In this document: one piece after another, positions 44,188 to 56,883 of the stretch | Layout of the letters: the number at the start of each line of letters is the position of its first letter | Numbering within the stretch: the stretch's first letter is position 1 | Assembly: GCA_030035585.1 (NCBI GenBank) | Contig: CM057461.1 | Location: 169,271,624-169,335,623 of the forward strand | Reading direction: 5' to 3' | DNA length: 64,000 nt | Origin: Dugong dugon | Lineage: Eukaryota; Chordata; Mammalia; Sirenia; Dugongidae | Position numbers and translations under genes: made by a program | Notes under the pieces: generated by a model | Databases searched by the model: none | What the model was told of the DNA's origin: nothing | Seen by the model: the letters and a program-made list of their open reading frames with translations, nothing else

Positions 44188-44830
44188 TGGCTAAGACTAA
44201 AAGCATAGGTTCTGGAGTCAAACAGACCAGATTTGAATCCAGGTCTGCCATTTACTAGTTATCTGACCTTGGACAAGTTTCTTAACTTCTTTTTTAAATA
44301 ACAGCTTTATTGAGATGTAATTCACAACCCACAAAATTTACCCTTTTAAAGTGTACAATCCAGTAGTTTTAGTACATTCACGAAGTTTTGTACCAGCACT
44401 ACTACCTAATTCTAGAACATTATCATCACCCTTAAAAGAAGCCCTGTACCCGTTAGCAGTCGTTCCCCACACCTCCATCTCTATCCCCTGGCAACCACTA
44501 ATATACTCTTTGACTGTATGCGTTTGCCTATTCTGGATATTTTATATAAATGGAAGTATAAAACATGTGGTCTTATGTGTCTGATTTCTTTCACTTTGCA
44601 TAATGTTTTCATGAGTCACCCATTTTGTAGTAAGTATCCATACTTGATTCCCTTTTGTGGCTGAGTAACATTCCATTGTATGGATATATTCTTAACTCCT
44701 TGAGCTATAGTCTTCTTCTTTAGCTGTAGGTTGTTGTAAGGACTAAATGAGATGATGTGTGGCGCTTATATATGCCTCGCTAATTGGAAGGGTAGGCTCA
44801 ATAGATACTTGTAATCATGATTAATTATGA
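44188..44830 (+). repeat. MIR SINE split by an L1 insertion
   Basis: Left part 44188-44290 (aggttctggagtcaaacaga, gatttgaatccaggtctgcc, gaccttggacaagtttctta). Right part about 44690-44830 (aggactaaatgagatgatg ... ctcaatagatact). The duplication cttaact[t/c]ctt at the two joins shows the L1 landed within the MIR. Confidence 0.85.
44291..44689 (-). mobile_element. Older mammalian L1 (L1M-type) 3' end, - strand
   Basis: Poly-T-like start, then aacagctttattgagatgta, gtgtacaatccagtagtttt, ggcaaccactaatatactct, attccattgtatggatata: the classic reversed 3' region of L1M-type elements. The open frame 44351-44584 is this sequence. Confidence 0.88.
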
Positions 44831-46119
44831 TTACTGCAATAAGGCTGGGTGTTGAGCAATTCCCCATTGAAGAAAAGCCACTGTTTTGACGGCATTTATA
44901 TCTAGTGAGAACAGCAGAGCAAGTCTTACAAAAAGCAGTGCTATCTTCCCTTTGGTTTCAGCCAGTATTCCTTTCTGACTTCAGTTAATGAGAAGGGTGT
45001 GGTGCACTGTGTGATCTTTTCCCTGATGAAAATGGACTGAAGAAAAAATTGGATAACATTTGGCAGGCACATGGTTAATATGCATTCAAGGTAATGAGCG
45101 CTATGAAAATATACTTCCATTGAGCTGAAAACGTATTTGTGATAAATTTGGTGTTTTTGCAGTTGTCATACAACTGCTTATGAGATAGCCATTAAAGAAA
45201 ATAGAAAGACTTGTAAGTATCGAGTATTTGGAAGTGTAATTTCCCAGGCTATCTGATTGTGTCCAATATGTATATTCAGACCCTTAGCATGTTCTCCTGT
45301 TTATTGTGAAGGGAAATCCCTGTGGTCCTTCTGATCTCTTCCCAGAGGAAAAAGGGATGATTTCTCAGGGTGCCTCAAATGTAAAGCCTTCTTATTAAAA
45401 AAGCAGCAGCATGTTCCTAAGGGAAGACTATTTCGGGTGAGAGAGTGTAGGCCGCCTCTCTTGGACATTTGTCCTGAATGATGTCCAGGGAAACATCTGA
45501 TTGGGTGAAATCACGTTAGACATCAACATTAGGTGGCTATCACCTAAAACTGAGGAGAATACCTGAAACTAGGAGAGTAAGGACTTTGTGTTGTTAGGGA
45601 CCAAGTTAGCTGAAACAATTCTGACATTGGATAAGGGGATACAAGGGAAATGCTAAAAGTCATATTATTATTGTTGTAAAATTTGTGCCAAGCCAAAATA
45701 ACTGTGCATGTGTAATTATCAGCTGTATATGGTTTGCATTCCCCATTGCAGATTCATAGGTTTTGCAGTGTGAGCAGAAGGTCCTGCAGTAGATAGGCTG
45801 CCTTAGGAGAAACGCAGGGGAAGGCTATGGGTGAACAAGTATGGTCTTTGGAGGATGCTGTCTTCTATCTCTCCATTTCCCTGGGAGGATAATGGCTTAG
45901 GAATAATTCCTAAGAAGTACCTTGGATAAGGAGGGCATCACTGGAGATGTGTAGCCCTATAAAGGAGAAACCCTTTGCTTCTCCTCCTACATTTTCTTCT
46001 TGTCCCCTAGAGCAGAGGGCCCCATGGGACCTTTCTGCTTTTGGAAGTAGTGGTGAAGGACTGCCACCTTTTCCGTACCTGTTGATTGTTCCTCTTTAGG
46101 GGGAGGAAGAACGCTTGGG
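44831..46119. other. ADAM23 intron 3 stretch, nothing recognised
   Basis: Non-coding; some of the later part may be the upstream end of the retroposon at 46120. Confidence 0.35.
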
Positions 46120-46875
46120 CAGAGCCTGACATCCATTGAGCCATGAGCTGGGCATTAATGGATAGTTACTTTATAAAAAATAATGGAACTAGTAGTGCCT
46201 GAGGTATTAAAAGTGGCCATTCAAGGTACAATAATTGGTCTGTATTCACCTGGAGCAGCAGAGGAAGAAGGAAAGTCAGGAATAGGAGGAGGAAATGAAA
46301 TATGTGCTGATTGCCTCCACGAACAACTTCCCCCTTTGCCATGAGACCAGAAGAACTGGATGATGTCTGGCTACTATTACTGAAGTTTTGATTAAAGATT
46401 CTATAGAAGAAGGACTAAATGAGAAGATTCTATAGAGGAACAGAATTTCAAATTTTTATGGAACCTAGACTTTCTGGAGCCATGGAGGCTAGATAAGCCC
46501 CTGAAACTATTGCCCTGAAATAGTATTAAAAACTTAAACCAAAAAGCTCCCCTGAAGTCTTCTTAAAACCAAACTGTATTTTAACTTAACTAGTAAAGAA
46601 TGTCTGCCTTGAGCATTGTGCTGTTTTAGATCTATCTATGTGGGATCAAACTGACAACAGCAACTTGAAAGATTAGATAGGAAACTTAGGGGACAGTGGG
46701 TTTATCTTAATGGGGGAGGAACAACTCAGAAAAAGAGGGTGAGAAATTGTTGCACAACTGGAAGAATGTAATCAATGTCACTGAATTGTACATGTAGAAA
46801 TTGTTGAATTGGTGTATGTTCTGCTATGTATATTCTCAATAACAAAAATGAAATAAATTATATAAAAAAAAGAAA
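46120..46875 (+). mobile_element. Probable afrotherian L1 3' UTR-type retroposon, + strand
   Basis: Ends with gaattgtacatgtagaaatt, tgctatgtatattctcaata, AATAAA-like signals (46852-46857) and a poly-A run at 46863-46875: the form of a retroposed 3' end. I recall this type of terminus as abundant in elephant but cannot verify the family. The left limit is a guess. Confidence 0.5.
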
Positions 46876-47134
46876 GCTCCCTGCCCTCCTGCCGACCCCC
46901 CCAAATGACGGAACTAGGCTTTGCTAGCTCTTGAGACTAAATTACCTGCTCTGGGGTAGAAGGAGATTCCCTTGGTGCTTCTCAATCCCGCTCAATATTC
47001 AGAACAGATGGCCAGGCACCTGCTCTTGCAGTTCTAGCTCCTCTACTTGTGACTGGGTAACTGGGCTGGATCTGTCTACCTCTGCAGGCTCACTGGAAAG
47101 CCCCTTTAGTCTAAGGTTCCAGTCACATTTTTTT

Positions 47135-48019
47135 AAAATTTTATTTTATTGTACTTTAAGTGAAAGTTTACAATTCAAGTTAGTCTCTCATACAAAGATG
47201 TATACATACATTGTTATGTGACCCTAGTTTGTCTCCCTATAATGTGATAGCACATTCCTCCTTTCTACGCCTGATTTCCCATGTCCATTCAACAAGCTCC
47301 TGACCCTCTCTGCCTTCTCATCTCACCTGCCAACAGGAGCTGCCCATTTAGTCTCATGTAGCTACTTGAGCTAAGAAGCACACTCTTCATGAGTATCATT
47401 TTATGTCCCATAGTCCAGTTTAATCTTTGACTGAAGAGTTGGCCTTGGGAATAGTTTTAGTGCTGGGTTGACAGAGAGTCCGAGGGCCGTGCTCTCTGGG
47501 ATTCCTCCAGTCTCAGTCGAACCATTAAGTTTGGTCTTTTCACTAGAATTTGAGTTCTGCACCTCACCTTTCTCCTGCTCCAACAGGGACTCTATGCTGT
47601 GTTCCCCATCAGGGCGGTCATTGTTGGTAGCCAGGCACCATCTAGTTCTTTTGGTCTCAGGCTGTTGCAGTCTTTGGCTTAAGTGGCCCTTTCTGTCTCT
47701 TGGGCTAATGCTTTCCTTGTAATTTTGATGTTCTTCATTCTCCTTTGCTCCAGGTGGGTTGGGACCAACTGATGCATCTTAGATTGCCGCTCGCTAGCTT
47801 TTAAGACCCCAGACGCCACTCACCAAAGTGGATGCAGAACGTTTTCTTAATAAACTTTGTTATGTCAATTGACCTAGATGTCCCCTTCCCCTGAAAGCAT
47901 GGTCCCCAGACCTCCACCCCTGCTACTCTGTTCCTCGTAGTGTTTGGTTGTATTCAGGATACTTCCTAGCTTTGGTTTAGTCCAGTTGTGCTGACTTCTC
48001 CTGTAGCGTGTGTTGTCCT
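47135..48019 (-). mobile_element. L1 3' UTR copy, - strand, same subfamily as 2478-3370
   Basis: Colinear with the 3' UTR of the L1 at 2478 (gtgaaagtttacaattcaag, aagcttttaagaccccagac-type end, ctttggtttagtccagttgt). Approximate duplication ttccagt[c/t]..atttttt on both sides (about 47117 and 48020). Truncated before ORF2, so non-coding. Confidence 0.87.
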
Positions 48020-48035
48020 TTCCAGTTAATTTTTT

Positions 48036-48784
48036 AACCTCACTTGATTAAGAAAATTATATTTGGGGGCTAATACCTTGTCCTCATGGACTCCATCTTT
48101 TGTGTGCATTATCTATTTTATTGGCCAGAAATTGGAGGGGTGACTGGCACCTCAAATTAATCTCTAACAAACCCCAGGGGGAGACACTACTAGGCCAGGG
48201 TCATATCTAGATTTGACCTTGGGAAACATGTAGATGATAGTGACATTTAATGTTGGACCACCAGGCTCTCTGCAAAGGAAAAATCAATATAGTTTCCCCA
48301 GTTCAGAGAAGTATACAGTCCTCAAATGGGACATTCTTCTATGCAGAGATTATTGCCTTGACTTGTAGTGATGCTTTCCTTTACTCAGGGATAGTGTTTG
48401 AGGTGTGTGATGATGAGGGTGTACAGAAGAATGGTGCAGAGTGGTATAGTGTGAGGATTCACAGTCCAGTGGTGTTAGTGACTCCACATGGAGAGGATGA
48501 CCTCCAGAAAGTCTTAAATAGGAATAAATGTTTGATGGAAAGACTGAAGTAATGTAAAGTAGTTCTTGATTTAGAAAAAGATTTTGTTCTGATTTTCTGG
48601 GAATCAGAGGTGTTTGGTTTAAGACGACTAACTAGAAAATGCTGATTTAAAGAAATATATGCACACAGTAATTCATTAAAAGTAGTTCATATAGTGCTTT
48701 TGAAAGAAGAAAACAGCCACATTGATGTAATTCAGTTTGGTTCAATAGCTTAACTTCCACGCTAATTGGCATGGTTAATTCATT
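48036..48784. other. ADAM23 intron 3 stretch with an unassigned open frame
   Basis: A 100-codon open frame at 48250-48552 has no family match that I know. No splice-site context fits ADAM23. Confidence 0.35.
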
Positions 48785-48892
48785 CTTCATTTGCTCAACA
48801 TTTATTGAGCATCTAGTTTGTGTAAGAAACTATGCTGAGTCACAGGGGAAATTTGGAGTTGTGTAAAAGAATTCCTTCTTTCCAAGAGCCCA
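48785..48892 (+). repeat. Old mammalian repeat fragment
   Basis: Diverged 'tgctcaacatttattgagca...ctatgctgagtcacaggg' arm, cut at the right by the RTE insertion. Confidence 0.5.
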
Positions 48893-51800
48893 ACCCGCAC
48901 ATGTCTGTCAGTTTGTCATACTGTGGGGGCTTGCGTGTTGCTGTGGTGCTGGAAGCTATGCCATCATTAACAGATATCAGCAGGGTCACCCATGGAGGAC
49001 AGGTTTCAGCTGAGTTTCCAGACTAAGACCGACTAGGAAGAAGGACCCAGCAGTCTACTTCTAAAAAGAATTAGCCAGTGAAAACCTTATGAATAGCAGC
49101 AAAACATTGTCAGATATAGTGCCGGAAGATGAGCCCCCCAGGTTGGAAGGCACTCAAAAGACAACTGGGGAAGAGCTGCCTCCTCAAAGTAGAGTTGACC
49201 TTAATGACGTGGATGGAGTCAAGCTTTCGAGACTTTCATTTGCTGATGTGGCACGACTCAAAATGAGAAGAAACAGCTGCAAACATCCATTAATAATCAG
49301 AATGTGGAATGTACAAAGTATGAATCTAGGAAAATTGGAAATCGTCAGAAATGAAATGGAATGCGTAAACATTGGTATCCTAGGCATTAGAGAGCTGAAA
49401 TGGACTGGTATTGGCCATTTCGAATCGGACAATCATATGGTCTACTATGCCGGGAATGACACCTTGAAGAGGAATGGCATTGTATTCATCGTCAAGAAGA
49501 ACATTTCAAGATCTATCCTGAAGTACAACGCTGTCGGTAATAGGATAATATCCATATGCCTACAAGGAAGACCAGTTAATACGACTATTATTCAAATTTA
49601 CTGACCAACCACTAAGGCCAAAGATGAAGAAATTGAAGATTTTTTACCAGCTTCTGCAGTCTGAAATCGATCGAACATGCAGTCAGGATGCGTTGATAAT
49701 TACTGGTGATAGGAATGCGAAAGTTGGAAACAAAGAAGGATTGGTAGTCAGAAAATATGGCCTTAGTGATAGAAACAATGCCGGAGATTGCATGATAGAA
49801 TTTTGCAAGACCAACGACTTCTTCATTACAAATATCTTTTTTCACCAAAGTAAACAGTGACTATACACATGGACCTTGCCAGATGGAATACACGGGAATC
49901 AAATTGACTACATCTGTGGAAAGAGATGGAGGAAAAGCTCAATATCATCAGTCAGAGCAAGGCCAGGGGCTGACTGTGGAACAGTCCATTAGTTGCTCAT
50001 ATGCAAGTTTAAGCTGAAAATGAAGAAAATTAGAACAAGTCTACGAGAGCCAAAGTACGGCTTTGAGTATATTCCACCTGAATTAACAGACCATCTCCAG
50101 AATAGATTAGTTGCATTGAACACTAATGACCGAAGACCAGATGAGTTGTGGAATGACATCAAGGACATCATACATGAAGAAAGCAAGAGGTCATTAAAAA
50201 GACAGGAAAGAAAGAAAAGACCAAAATGGATGTCATAAGAGACTCTGAAACTTGCTCTTGAACGCTGAGTAGCTAAAGCAAAAGGAAGAAATGATGAAGG
50301 AAAAGAACTGAACAGAAGATTTCAAAGATTTCTAGAAGATAGAGTTAAGTAGTATAATGACATGTGCAGAGAGCCGGCAATAGAAAACCAAAAGTTCTTG
50401 GCATTTCTCAAGCTAAAAGAAGTGAAGAAAAAATTCAAGCCTCGAGTGGCAATAGTGAAGGATTCTATGGGGGAAAATATTAAATGATGCAGGAAGCATC
50501 AAAAGAAAATGGAAGGAATACACAGAGTCACTATACCAAAAAGAATTGGTCGACATTCAGTCATTTCAAGAGGTATCATATGATGAGGAACCAATGGTAC
50601 CGAAGGAAGAAGCCCAAGCTGCACTGGAAGCATTGGTGAAAAACAAAGCTTCAGGAATTGACAGACTATCAACTGAGATGTTTCAACAAACCAATGCAGC
50701 ACTGGAAGTGTTCACTCATCTATGCCAAGAAATTTGGAAGACAGCTACCTGGCCAACCAACTAGAAGAGATCCATATTTATGCCTGTTTCCAAGAAAGGT
50801 TATCCAACCGAATGCAGAAATTATCGAACAATATCATTAATATCACAAGCAAGTAAAATTTTGCTGAAGATCATTCAAAAGTGGCTGTAACAGATATCGA
50901 CAGGGAACTTCCAGAAATTCAAGCTGGATTCAGAAGAGGATGTGGAACCAGGGATATTATTGCTGATGTCAGATGGATCCTGGCTGAAAGCAGAGAATAC
51001 CAAAAAGATGATTACCTGTGTTTTATTGAATATGCTAAGGCATTCGACTGTGTGGATCATAACAAATGATGGATAACATTGTGAAGAATGGGAATTCCAG
51101 AACACTTAATTGTGCTTGTGAGGAACCTGTACACAGATCAAGTGGCAGTCATTCAAACAGAACAAGGGGATACTGCGTTGTTCAAAATAAGGAAAGGTGT
51201 GCGTCAGGGTTGTATCCTTTCACCATACCTATTCAGTTCGTATGCTGAGCAAATAATCCGAGAAGCTGTACTCTATGAAGAAGAATGGGATGTCAGGATT
51301 GGAGGAAGACTCATTAACAACCTTCGTTATGCAAATGACACTACCTTGCTTGCTGAAAGTGAAGAGGACTTGAAGTACTTACTGATGAAGATCAAAGACC
51401 ACAGCCTTCAGTATGGATTATACCTCAACATAAAGAAATAAAAAATCCTCACAACTGGACCAATAAACAACATCATGATAAATGGAGAAGAGATTGAAGT
51501 TGTTAAGGATTTCATCTTACTTGGATCCACAATCAATGCCTATTGAAGCAGCGGTCAAGAAATCAAATGATGCATTGCATTGGGCAGATCTGCTGCAAAA
51601 GATCTCTTTAAAGTGTTAAAAAGCAAAGATGTCACCTTGAAGACTAAGGTGCGCCTCACTCAAGCTATGGTATTTTCAATCGCCTCATATGCATGCAAAA
51701 GCTGGACAATGAATAAGGAAGACTGAAGAAGAATTGATGCCTTTGAATTGTGGTGTTGGTGAAGAATATCGAATATACCATGGACTGCCAAAAGAACTAA

Positions 51801-52110
51801 CAAATCTGTCTTGGAAGATGTACAACTGGAATGCTCCTTAGAAGCAAGGATGGTGAGACTATGTCTTACATACTTTGGACATGTTAATCAGGAGGGATCA
51901 GTCCCTGGAGAAGGACATCATCCTTGGTAAAGTAGAGGGTCGGTGAAAAAGAGCAAGACCCTCAACGAGATGGATTGACACAGTAGCTGCAACAATGGGC
52001 TCAAGCGTAACAATGATTGTGAGCATGGCGCAGGACTGAGGAGTGTTTTGTTCTGTGGTACATGGGGTCGCTATGAATTGGAACTGACTCGACGGCACCT
52101 AACAACAACA
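48893..52110 (+). pseudogene. RTE (BovB-like) LINE, near full length but inactive
   Basis: A 3.2-kb copy including the 5' region absent from the copy at 25055. The endonuclease half is open from 49089 to 49604 (171 codons: LNDVDGVKLSR, then MWNVQSMNLGK, then ELKWTGIGHFESDNH). The RT half is broken into frames at 50546-51441 with motifs KNKASGIDRLSTEMFQ and PEIQAGFRRGCGT. Motif A reads FIEYAKAFD, with the catalytic Asp changed to Glu (about 51024). Motif C reads YAND in place of YADD (about 51328-51340). The 3' end is gactcgacggcacctaacaa then caacaacaataac. Lies in intron 3, same orientation as ADAM23. Confidence 0.95.
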
Positions 52111-53399
52111 ACAATAACAAGAACCCAAAGTAGATAAATGAGATTAAAACATACATTAATAGTTTTCAAACATGACCAAAAGTGACTTATGAGACCTTGG
52201 TAATGAGGGAAGGTTTTATGGGGGAAGTGGGATTTGACTTCAGTTTTAAAGGATTCTGTCCTGGTTTTGATTCTCTTGGTAGCAGACCATGAGGCCAGGA
52301 TTCCAGGAAATACCTGTAAGGGAGTGGAGGAGTGAGATAGGAAGAAAAAGAAGGTGCTTACTACTGTGGATAATTGGGGCTCATTCTCACTGAAGAACCC
52401 TGGGAGACTGTGGATTCTGTAGAACACTCCAGAGAGCTATCCGTCTGAGGGGATGAGGAAGCTGGATTATTTATCCACCAACAGCTGGTCCATTATTGAT
52501 TGAAGGATGCTTCTAGGGGCACTAAATGTCCAGTACTTTGGGGGTGACTGCTCTTGGCCAGAAAAACAGCCCTCAGGCCTAGAGTCACAGCTATTTGCAG
52601 TCAGCTGCCTTCAGCACTGGAGGTGAATACTGGCAGTGCATGGACAGGGCACATCAGAGTCTGCTACAGTTGTGGGAGGAAGAAAGAGCATTCCACACAG
52701 TGGAAAATGGCTGAGCAAAGTTGTGCAAGCAGGAAAGCATCCAACTCCTGGTGTGAGTCAAGCCTAGTGGACCGTCTTTTGCTCACAGAAGCTTGAACTA
52801 TCAAACAGCAGATGGAAGGCAAACTGCCTATTTATGTTCACTGGATTCCAGGGGGCGGGGGGTTTCAGCCTCATTCTGCTGGATCTTTTTTTGGCTCTGC
52901 ACATTTGGAGGTTTGAACTGAAGTTTGGCTTGTTAAAAGAAACATTGCCCCATTTTCCTTTGGTGAGCCAATAGGATCAAGAGGTAAAAGCTGTGGCTGG
53001 GGTACAGTATGAAGCAAACTGAGATATAGTTCACCCAAAACTGTAATCCAAGACTGCGGATGTCATTGTCTTATGTATGCCTAGGCTTGTAAATTTGTGT
53101 GACTCCTGAGCTTGGATTGGCTGGTGACGTGTGTCAGTGCCACAAACTTCTCTCCTACCACCTGTCCATCATTCTCTCTGCCTGAGATTCCTCCTTTTCC
53201 TCCCACACCTGTGGGTAAGGGAAGCAAGCCGAAACACTGACCTGGGAAGTAGAAGTGAGGGCTCCCAGTCTCAGCTCTGCTGCTGCGGTTGTGGCCTTGG
53301 GCGTGCTTTTTGGGTTTTAGGTTGGGCAGAGTTAGACTAGATGGTTTGTAACATTGCTCTCCATTTTAGGAATGAGTTACTGGGAGATCTTCTCTCCTT
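52111..53399. other. ADAM23 intron 3 stretch, mostly unassigned
   Basis: About 52190-52345 resembles the old repeat of 42465 (ggaaggttttatgggggaag). The rest holds nothing I recognise; the small open frames are taken as chance. Confidence 0.4.
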
Positions 53400-53550
53400 G
53401 TCGTTGTTATTAGTTGCTATTGAGTTGGCCCCCAACTCATGATGACAGTGGAATGAAACACTGCTCAGTCTTGTGCCATCCACATGATGGGATGTGGATC
53501 CAACCGTTGTGATCCACAGGGTTTTCACTGGCTGCTTTTTCTCTCCTTAA
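53400..53550 (-). mobile_element. Internally deleted RTE derivative, - strand
   Basis: Reversed RTE 3' end (gttgttattagttgctattg, ggaatgaaacactgctcagt) fused within about 70 bases to the reversed RTE 5' region (cacagggttttcactggctg). The coding region is missing, as in the element at 359-722. Confidence 0.7.
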
Positions 53551-54111
53551 GGCATCCATTTCTGCCTAGTTCTAAATCATTTTTGTTCTATACTGCCAAG
53601 TAGCTCTTCATTTTGCCATATTTTCTCTGATCAGGGGAGTACTTATCAGGTCTCCCTCGGGCATTTCCGGTTGAAGAGTTAAACCTATATTGGATGCCTT
53701 GGATGTTATTGTTATCATTTGCTTTTAATAACCCATCTTTCTGCTGAACAGGTCCAGAAACTCTTGAAAATTTTAAGATGAAATAAAAATTGCCTAAATT
53801 TTAGTAGTAGCTAATTCTATTTATTTAGAATGTATATTTCATCTGTTTTCAAAAGTGGTTGGGGAATGACTTTCACAATTACATATAATAATGACAGGAA
53901 AATTAAAAAACAAAATCAACAGCTAAGCCTTTGGGATTTATAGACTGATCCTTGCTTTCCGTAGATGGATGAGATCCAGTATAACTTTTTTTCTTTTCTC
54001 TTTGACATATATTTATGTATGTAATCTTCCCAACAATCCTTAATCTCATTTTAACAGATAATGAAGGTTATATAATTTACTGACAAATTTGGGTATTACT
54101 ATTATTATTTT
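53551..54111. other. ADAM23 intron 3 stretch, nothing recognised
   Basis: AT-rich, non-coding. Confidence 0.4.
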
Positions 54112-54325
54112 ATGTAAAATTTTTGGTGAAAATATATACAGCAAAACATACACCAATTTAATAATTCTACATGTACAATTTAGTTACATTGATTACATAC
54201 TTCAAGTTGTGCAACCATTCTCGTCATGCTTTTCCAGATTATTCCACTACCATTGAGATAAACTCACTGCCCCCTAAGTTTCTCATCTAACCTTTCCAGT
54301 TGCTGTTGTCAACTTGATTCCTTGT
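54112..54325 (-). mobile_element. L1 3' end fragment of the 'ggtgaaaatatata' type, - strand
   Basis: tttggtgaaaatatatacag, ttcaagttgtgcaaccattc, aactcactgccccctaagtt: the same type as the middle piece of the composite at 18763-18878, and longer here. Confidence 0.75.
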
Positions 54326-55370
54326 AGATAATTCTTTAAAAGAGCACAATGCTCAAGGCAGACATTCTTAACTTACTAAGCTAAACTATTGTTTGGTTTA
54401 AAGATGACTTCAGGGGATAGTTTAAGTTTAATTTTATAACTGCAAGTGGTGAAGGACAGTGGATGTTAGCCCTCGGCCTGCAGTAAGAGGCTTCCTTAAC
54501 TCCACCCCTTCCTGTTTATTGACAATCGTTATTAAGGAGGAATGGGACCTAGGGGCACTAAACACCAGGCTGAGTAAATCAGGAGGGCCAGCAGAGCTAG
54601 ATTTAGATTCTCTAGGTTCCAAGAGATAAGAAAACTGTGATTGCCCACAGAAGTGGAGACTATGGCTATTTCCTCTAGCACCAAGGAGAAAAATATGGCA
54701 TTGAGGAATTTCTAACACTATCAAAAGGATTTAATGGTCAGTGAGATCACTGTTGTACTGTTTATCTACTCTAGGATATAAAGACATATCCAGTGAATCA
54801 ATAGACTATTTCTTTACTGATGGATTAAAGGAGACCCTTTGCAGAGTCCAATCCAATGCAGAATGTGGGCAAATAAAGTCTGGTCTTGATTTATTTATTC
54901 TTCAGATTACTTCTTGGACTTTCGAAGACAGAGTAATGTATCAAAACTCCAGCAGAAGTGAATCATGAGAAAAAATTGAAATGCACAAAGGATTCGATGT
55001 TACTAGGCATCTGAGATGAGTTAATTATGGTAGTTGCTGAATTTAGATCTTTTCTGATAGATAGAAAGGCAACACACTGGGTTGTATAATTCTCATTATC
55101 GGATAAAAGAATTTTATCTGTCTGTCTACAGATATAAATGTTCTCCTGTTAAGGAGGAATTCATCCCTTTGGTCCTGATGTAGTAGGACATTCAGGTAGC
55201 ATAATGGTTAATGCCTGAATCCATGGTTTTGCAAACGACCAGAAATGTTAGTTAAATGGACTTCTCTTATTGACCCTCTGTATTAGCCAAGTGCATAAAG
55301 TTTTCTCTAACCTCAGTGAAACTGATTGATAGGTTTCCATTGATTGAAGCCTTTTATGAACTATTCCAAG
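54326..55370. other. ADAM23 intron 3 stretch, nothing recognised
   Basis: Non-coding, no named repeat. I looked for ADAM23 exon 4 here and found none. Confidence 0.4.
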
Positions 55371-55374
55371 CAGT

Positions 55375-55800
55375 TTATTTCACAAATGTTTATTGAGTGC
55401 CTGCGAAGTGTCAGGCACTGTGAGAACCCCCAGAGATAAACCCTTCCCTCATGAAGCTTACAGAACAAGAGGAGAAAGACAAGTCATCAGGCATATAAAT
55501 TTCTGTCTGAGAAGTGTTGTTGTAGCGAAAATACAGGACGCATTTCTCTCGTGGGAGGGGCACCTAGCCCAGATTAGAGGTGGCACTGAACAGGAAGCTC
55601 AGTGTTCATGCAATTAAATACCTAAACTCAGACCTAAAATTTGCTTAAGAGTTGGCCAGCCAAAAGTTTGAAGGGGAAGAGAGTGTGAAGGCCTGAAGGT
55701 AAGAGAGTTGAGGCATGGAGTGAGAGATTAACCAACTCACACAGCTAGTCAGTGACAAAGCTGGGATCAGAACCCAGCATTGCCCATTTTCAAAACATTC
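55375..55800 (+). repeat. Old mammalian repeat fragment
   Basis: caaatgtttattgagtgcct, gtgtcaggcactgtgagaac, cctcatgaagcttacagaac, then cacacagctagtcagtgaca. Ancient, family uncertain. Confidence 0.55.
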
Positions 55801-56160
55801 GAGAGGTGAGACATTTTTCAGTGACAAAGAAATCCCGTTAAAGCTGGTCTTGTAAAGCTCTACAAAGGCGAACCTTAGTGAAATAAATTTTATATCTCCT
55901 GTCTTTTATGTCTTGCTTTACTTCCACCACTCCTCTTCCTTGTATAAATCTAGCTCCAAAGAATTATTTATTTTTCCTTTTGATACTGTACAGATTTATA
56001 TAAAGAAAAGGCTTGATATCAGGGGCTTATTTTCTTGGCCCTCACCTGTTTCCGATAAGATTTGTGTTATTTCTAGAACTATTTTTTTTTCCTGAAAATT
56101 CATACACTAGAATCATCATGTAGAGTCAATCTTTTCAAATTAATTGTAAAGATTATCATG

Positions 56161-56320
56161 TTGTTGTTGCAAGCTGCCATCAAGTTGGCCCCTGATTCAT
56201 GGTGACCCCATGCACAACGGAATTGGACTGTTGCCTCTCAGAGGAAGCTTGTGTATTGCTATGATGCTGAAGAAGTTTCAGCAGAACTTCCAGACTAAGA
56301 CAGAGTAGGAAGAAAGATTA
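56161..56320. mobile_element. Inverted composite of RTE 3' and 5' ends
   Basis: 56161-56235 is the reversed (-) RTE/SINE 3' end (ttgttgttgcaagctgccat). 56245-56320 is the forward (+) RTE 5' region (gtgtattgctatgatgctga, cttccagactaagacagagt). The two ends of the same LINE lie head to head with no coding region. Confidence 0.75.
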
Positions 56321-56667
56321 TTTGTAGACTCCCCCTTAATATTATACTCCTAACTATGATTTATTATGGTTTATTTATAAAAGTATTCTCTTTGAAATAT
56401 CAGTTCTGATTCATCTTCTGTGACGACAGTCAAGTGCTTTAATATTTAGATTATTTTTAAAAACAAAATAATCTATATAGACTTTTTTTAATAAAACCAT
56501 TTCTGCAAAAATTTAAGGCATGATTTAAATGTAAAATCATTTTAAAATTAAAAAAAATTATCTTCCTTACAGGAATACTTTTCAAATAAGAGGATGAAAA
56601 TCTCTAAAGCATTATAGACTGCACATTTCATTTCTTCCTCCTTTATTTTCTGCCCAAGTGACCTCAT

Positions 56668-56870
56668 TAAAACCAAACCCATTGCCGTCAAGTTAATTCC
56701 TACTCATAGCAACCCTATAGGATAGAGTAGAACTGCCCCATAAGGTTTTCAAGGCTGTAATCTTTATGGAAGCAGACTGCCATGTCTTTCTCCCGTGGAG
56801 CTGCTGATGGATTTGAGCACCCAACTTTTAGATTAGCAGCCATGCACTTGACCACTGCACCAACAGGGCT
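56668..56870 (-). mobile_element. AfroSINE, long form, - strand, 13-bp target-site duplication
   Basis: caagtgacctcat is perfectly duplicated at 56655-56667 and 56871-56883. Starts aaaaccaaacccattgccgt and includes the long-form segment agcagactgccatgtctttc. Confidence 0.94.
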
Positions 56871-56883
56871 CAAGTGACCTCAT

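Noticed and set aside
48250-48552. 100-codon + strand open frame in intron 3
   Set aside because: No similarity that I recognise, and it does not fit the phase 2 entry needed for ADAM23 exon 4.
49089-49604. 171-codon endonuclease frame as a host gene
   Set aside because: It is the endonuclease part of the RTE LINE at 48893, with the downstream RT broken.
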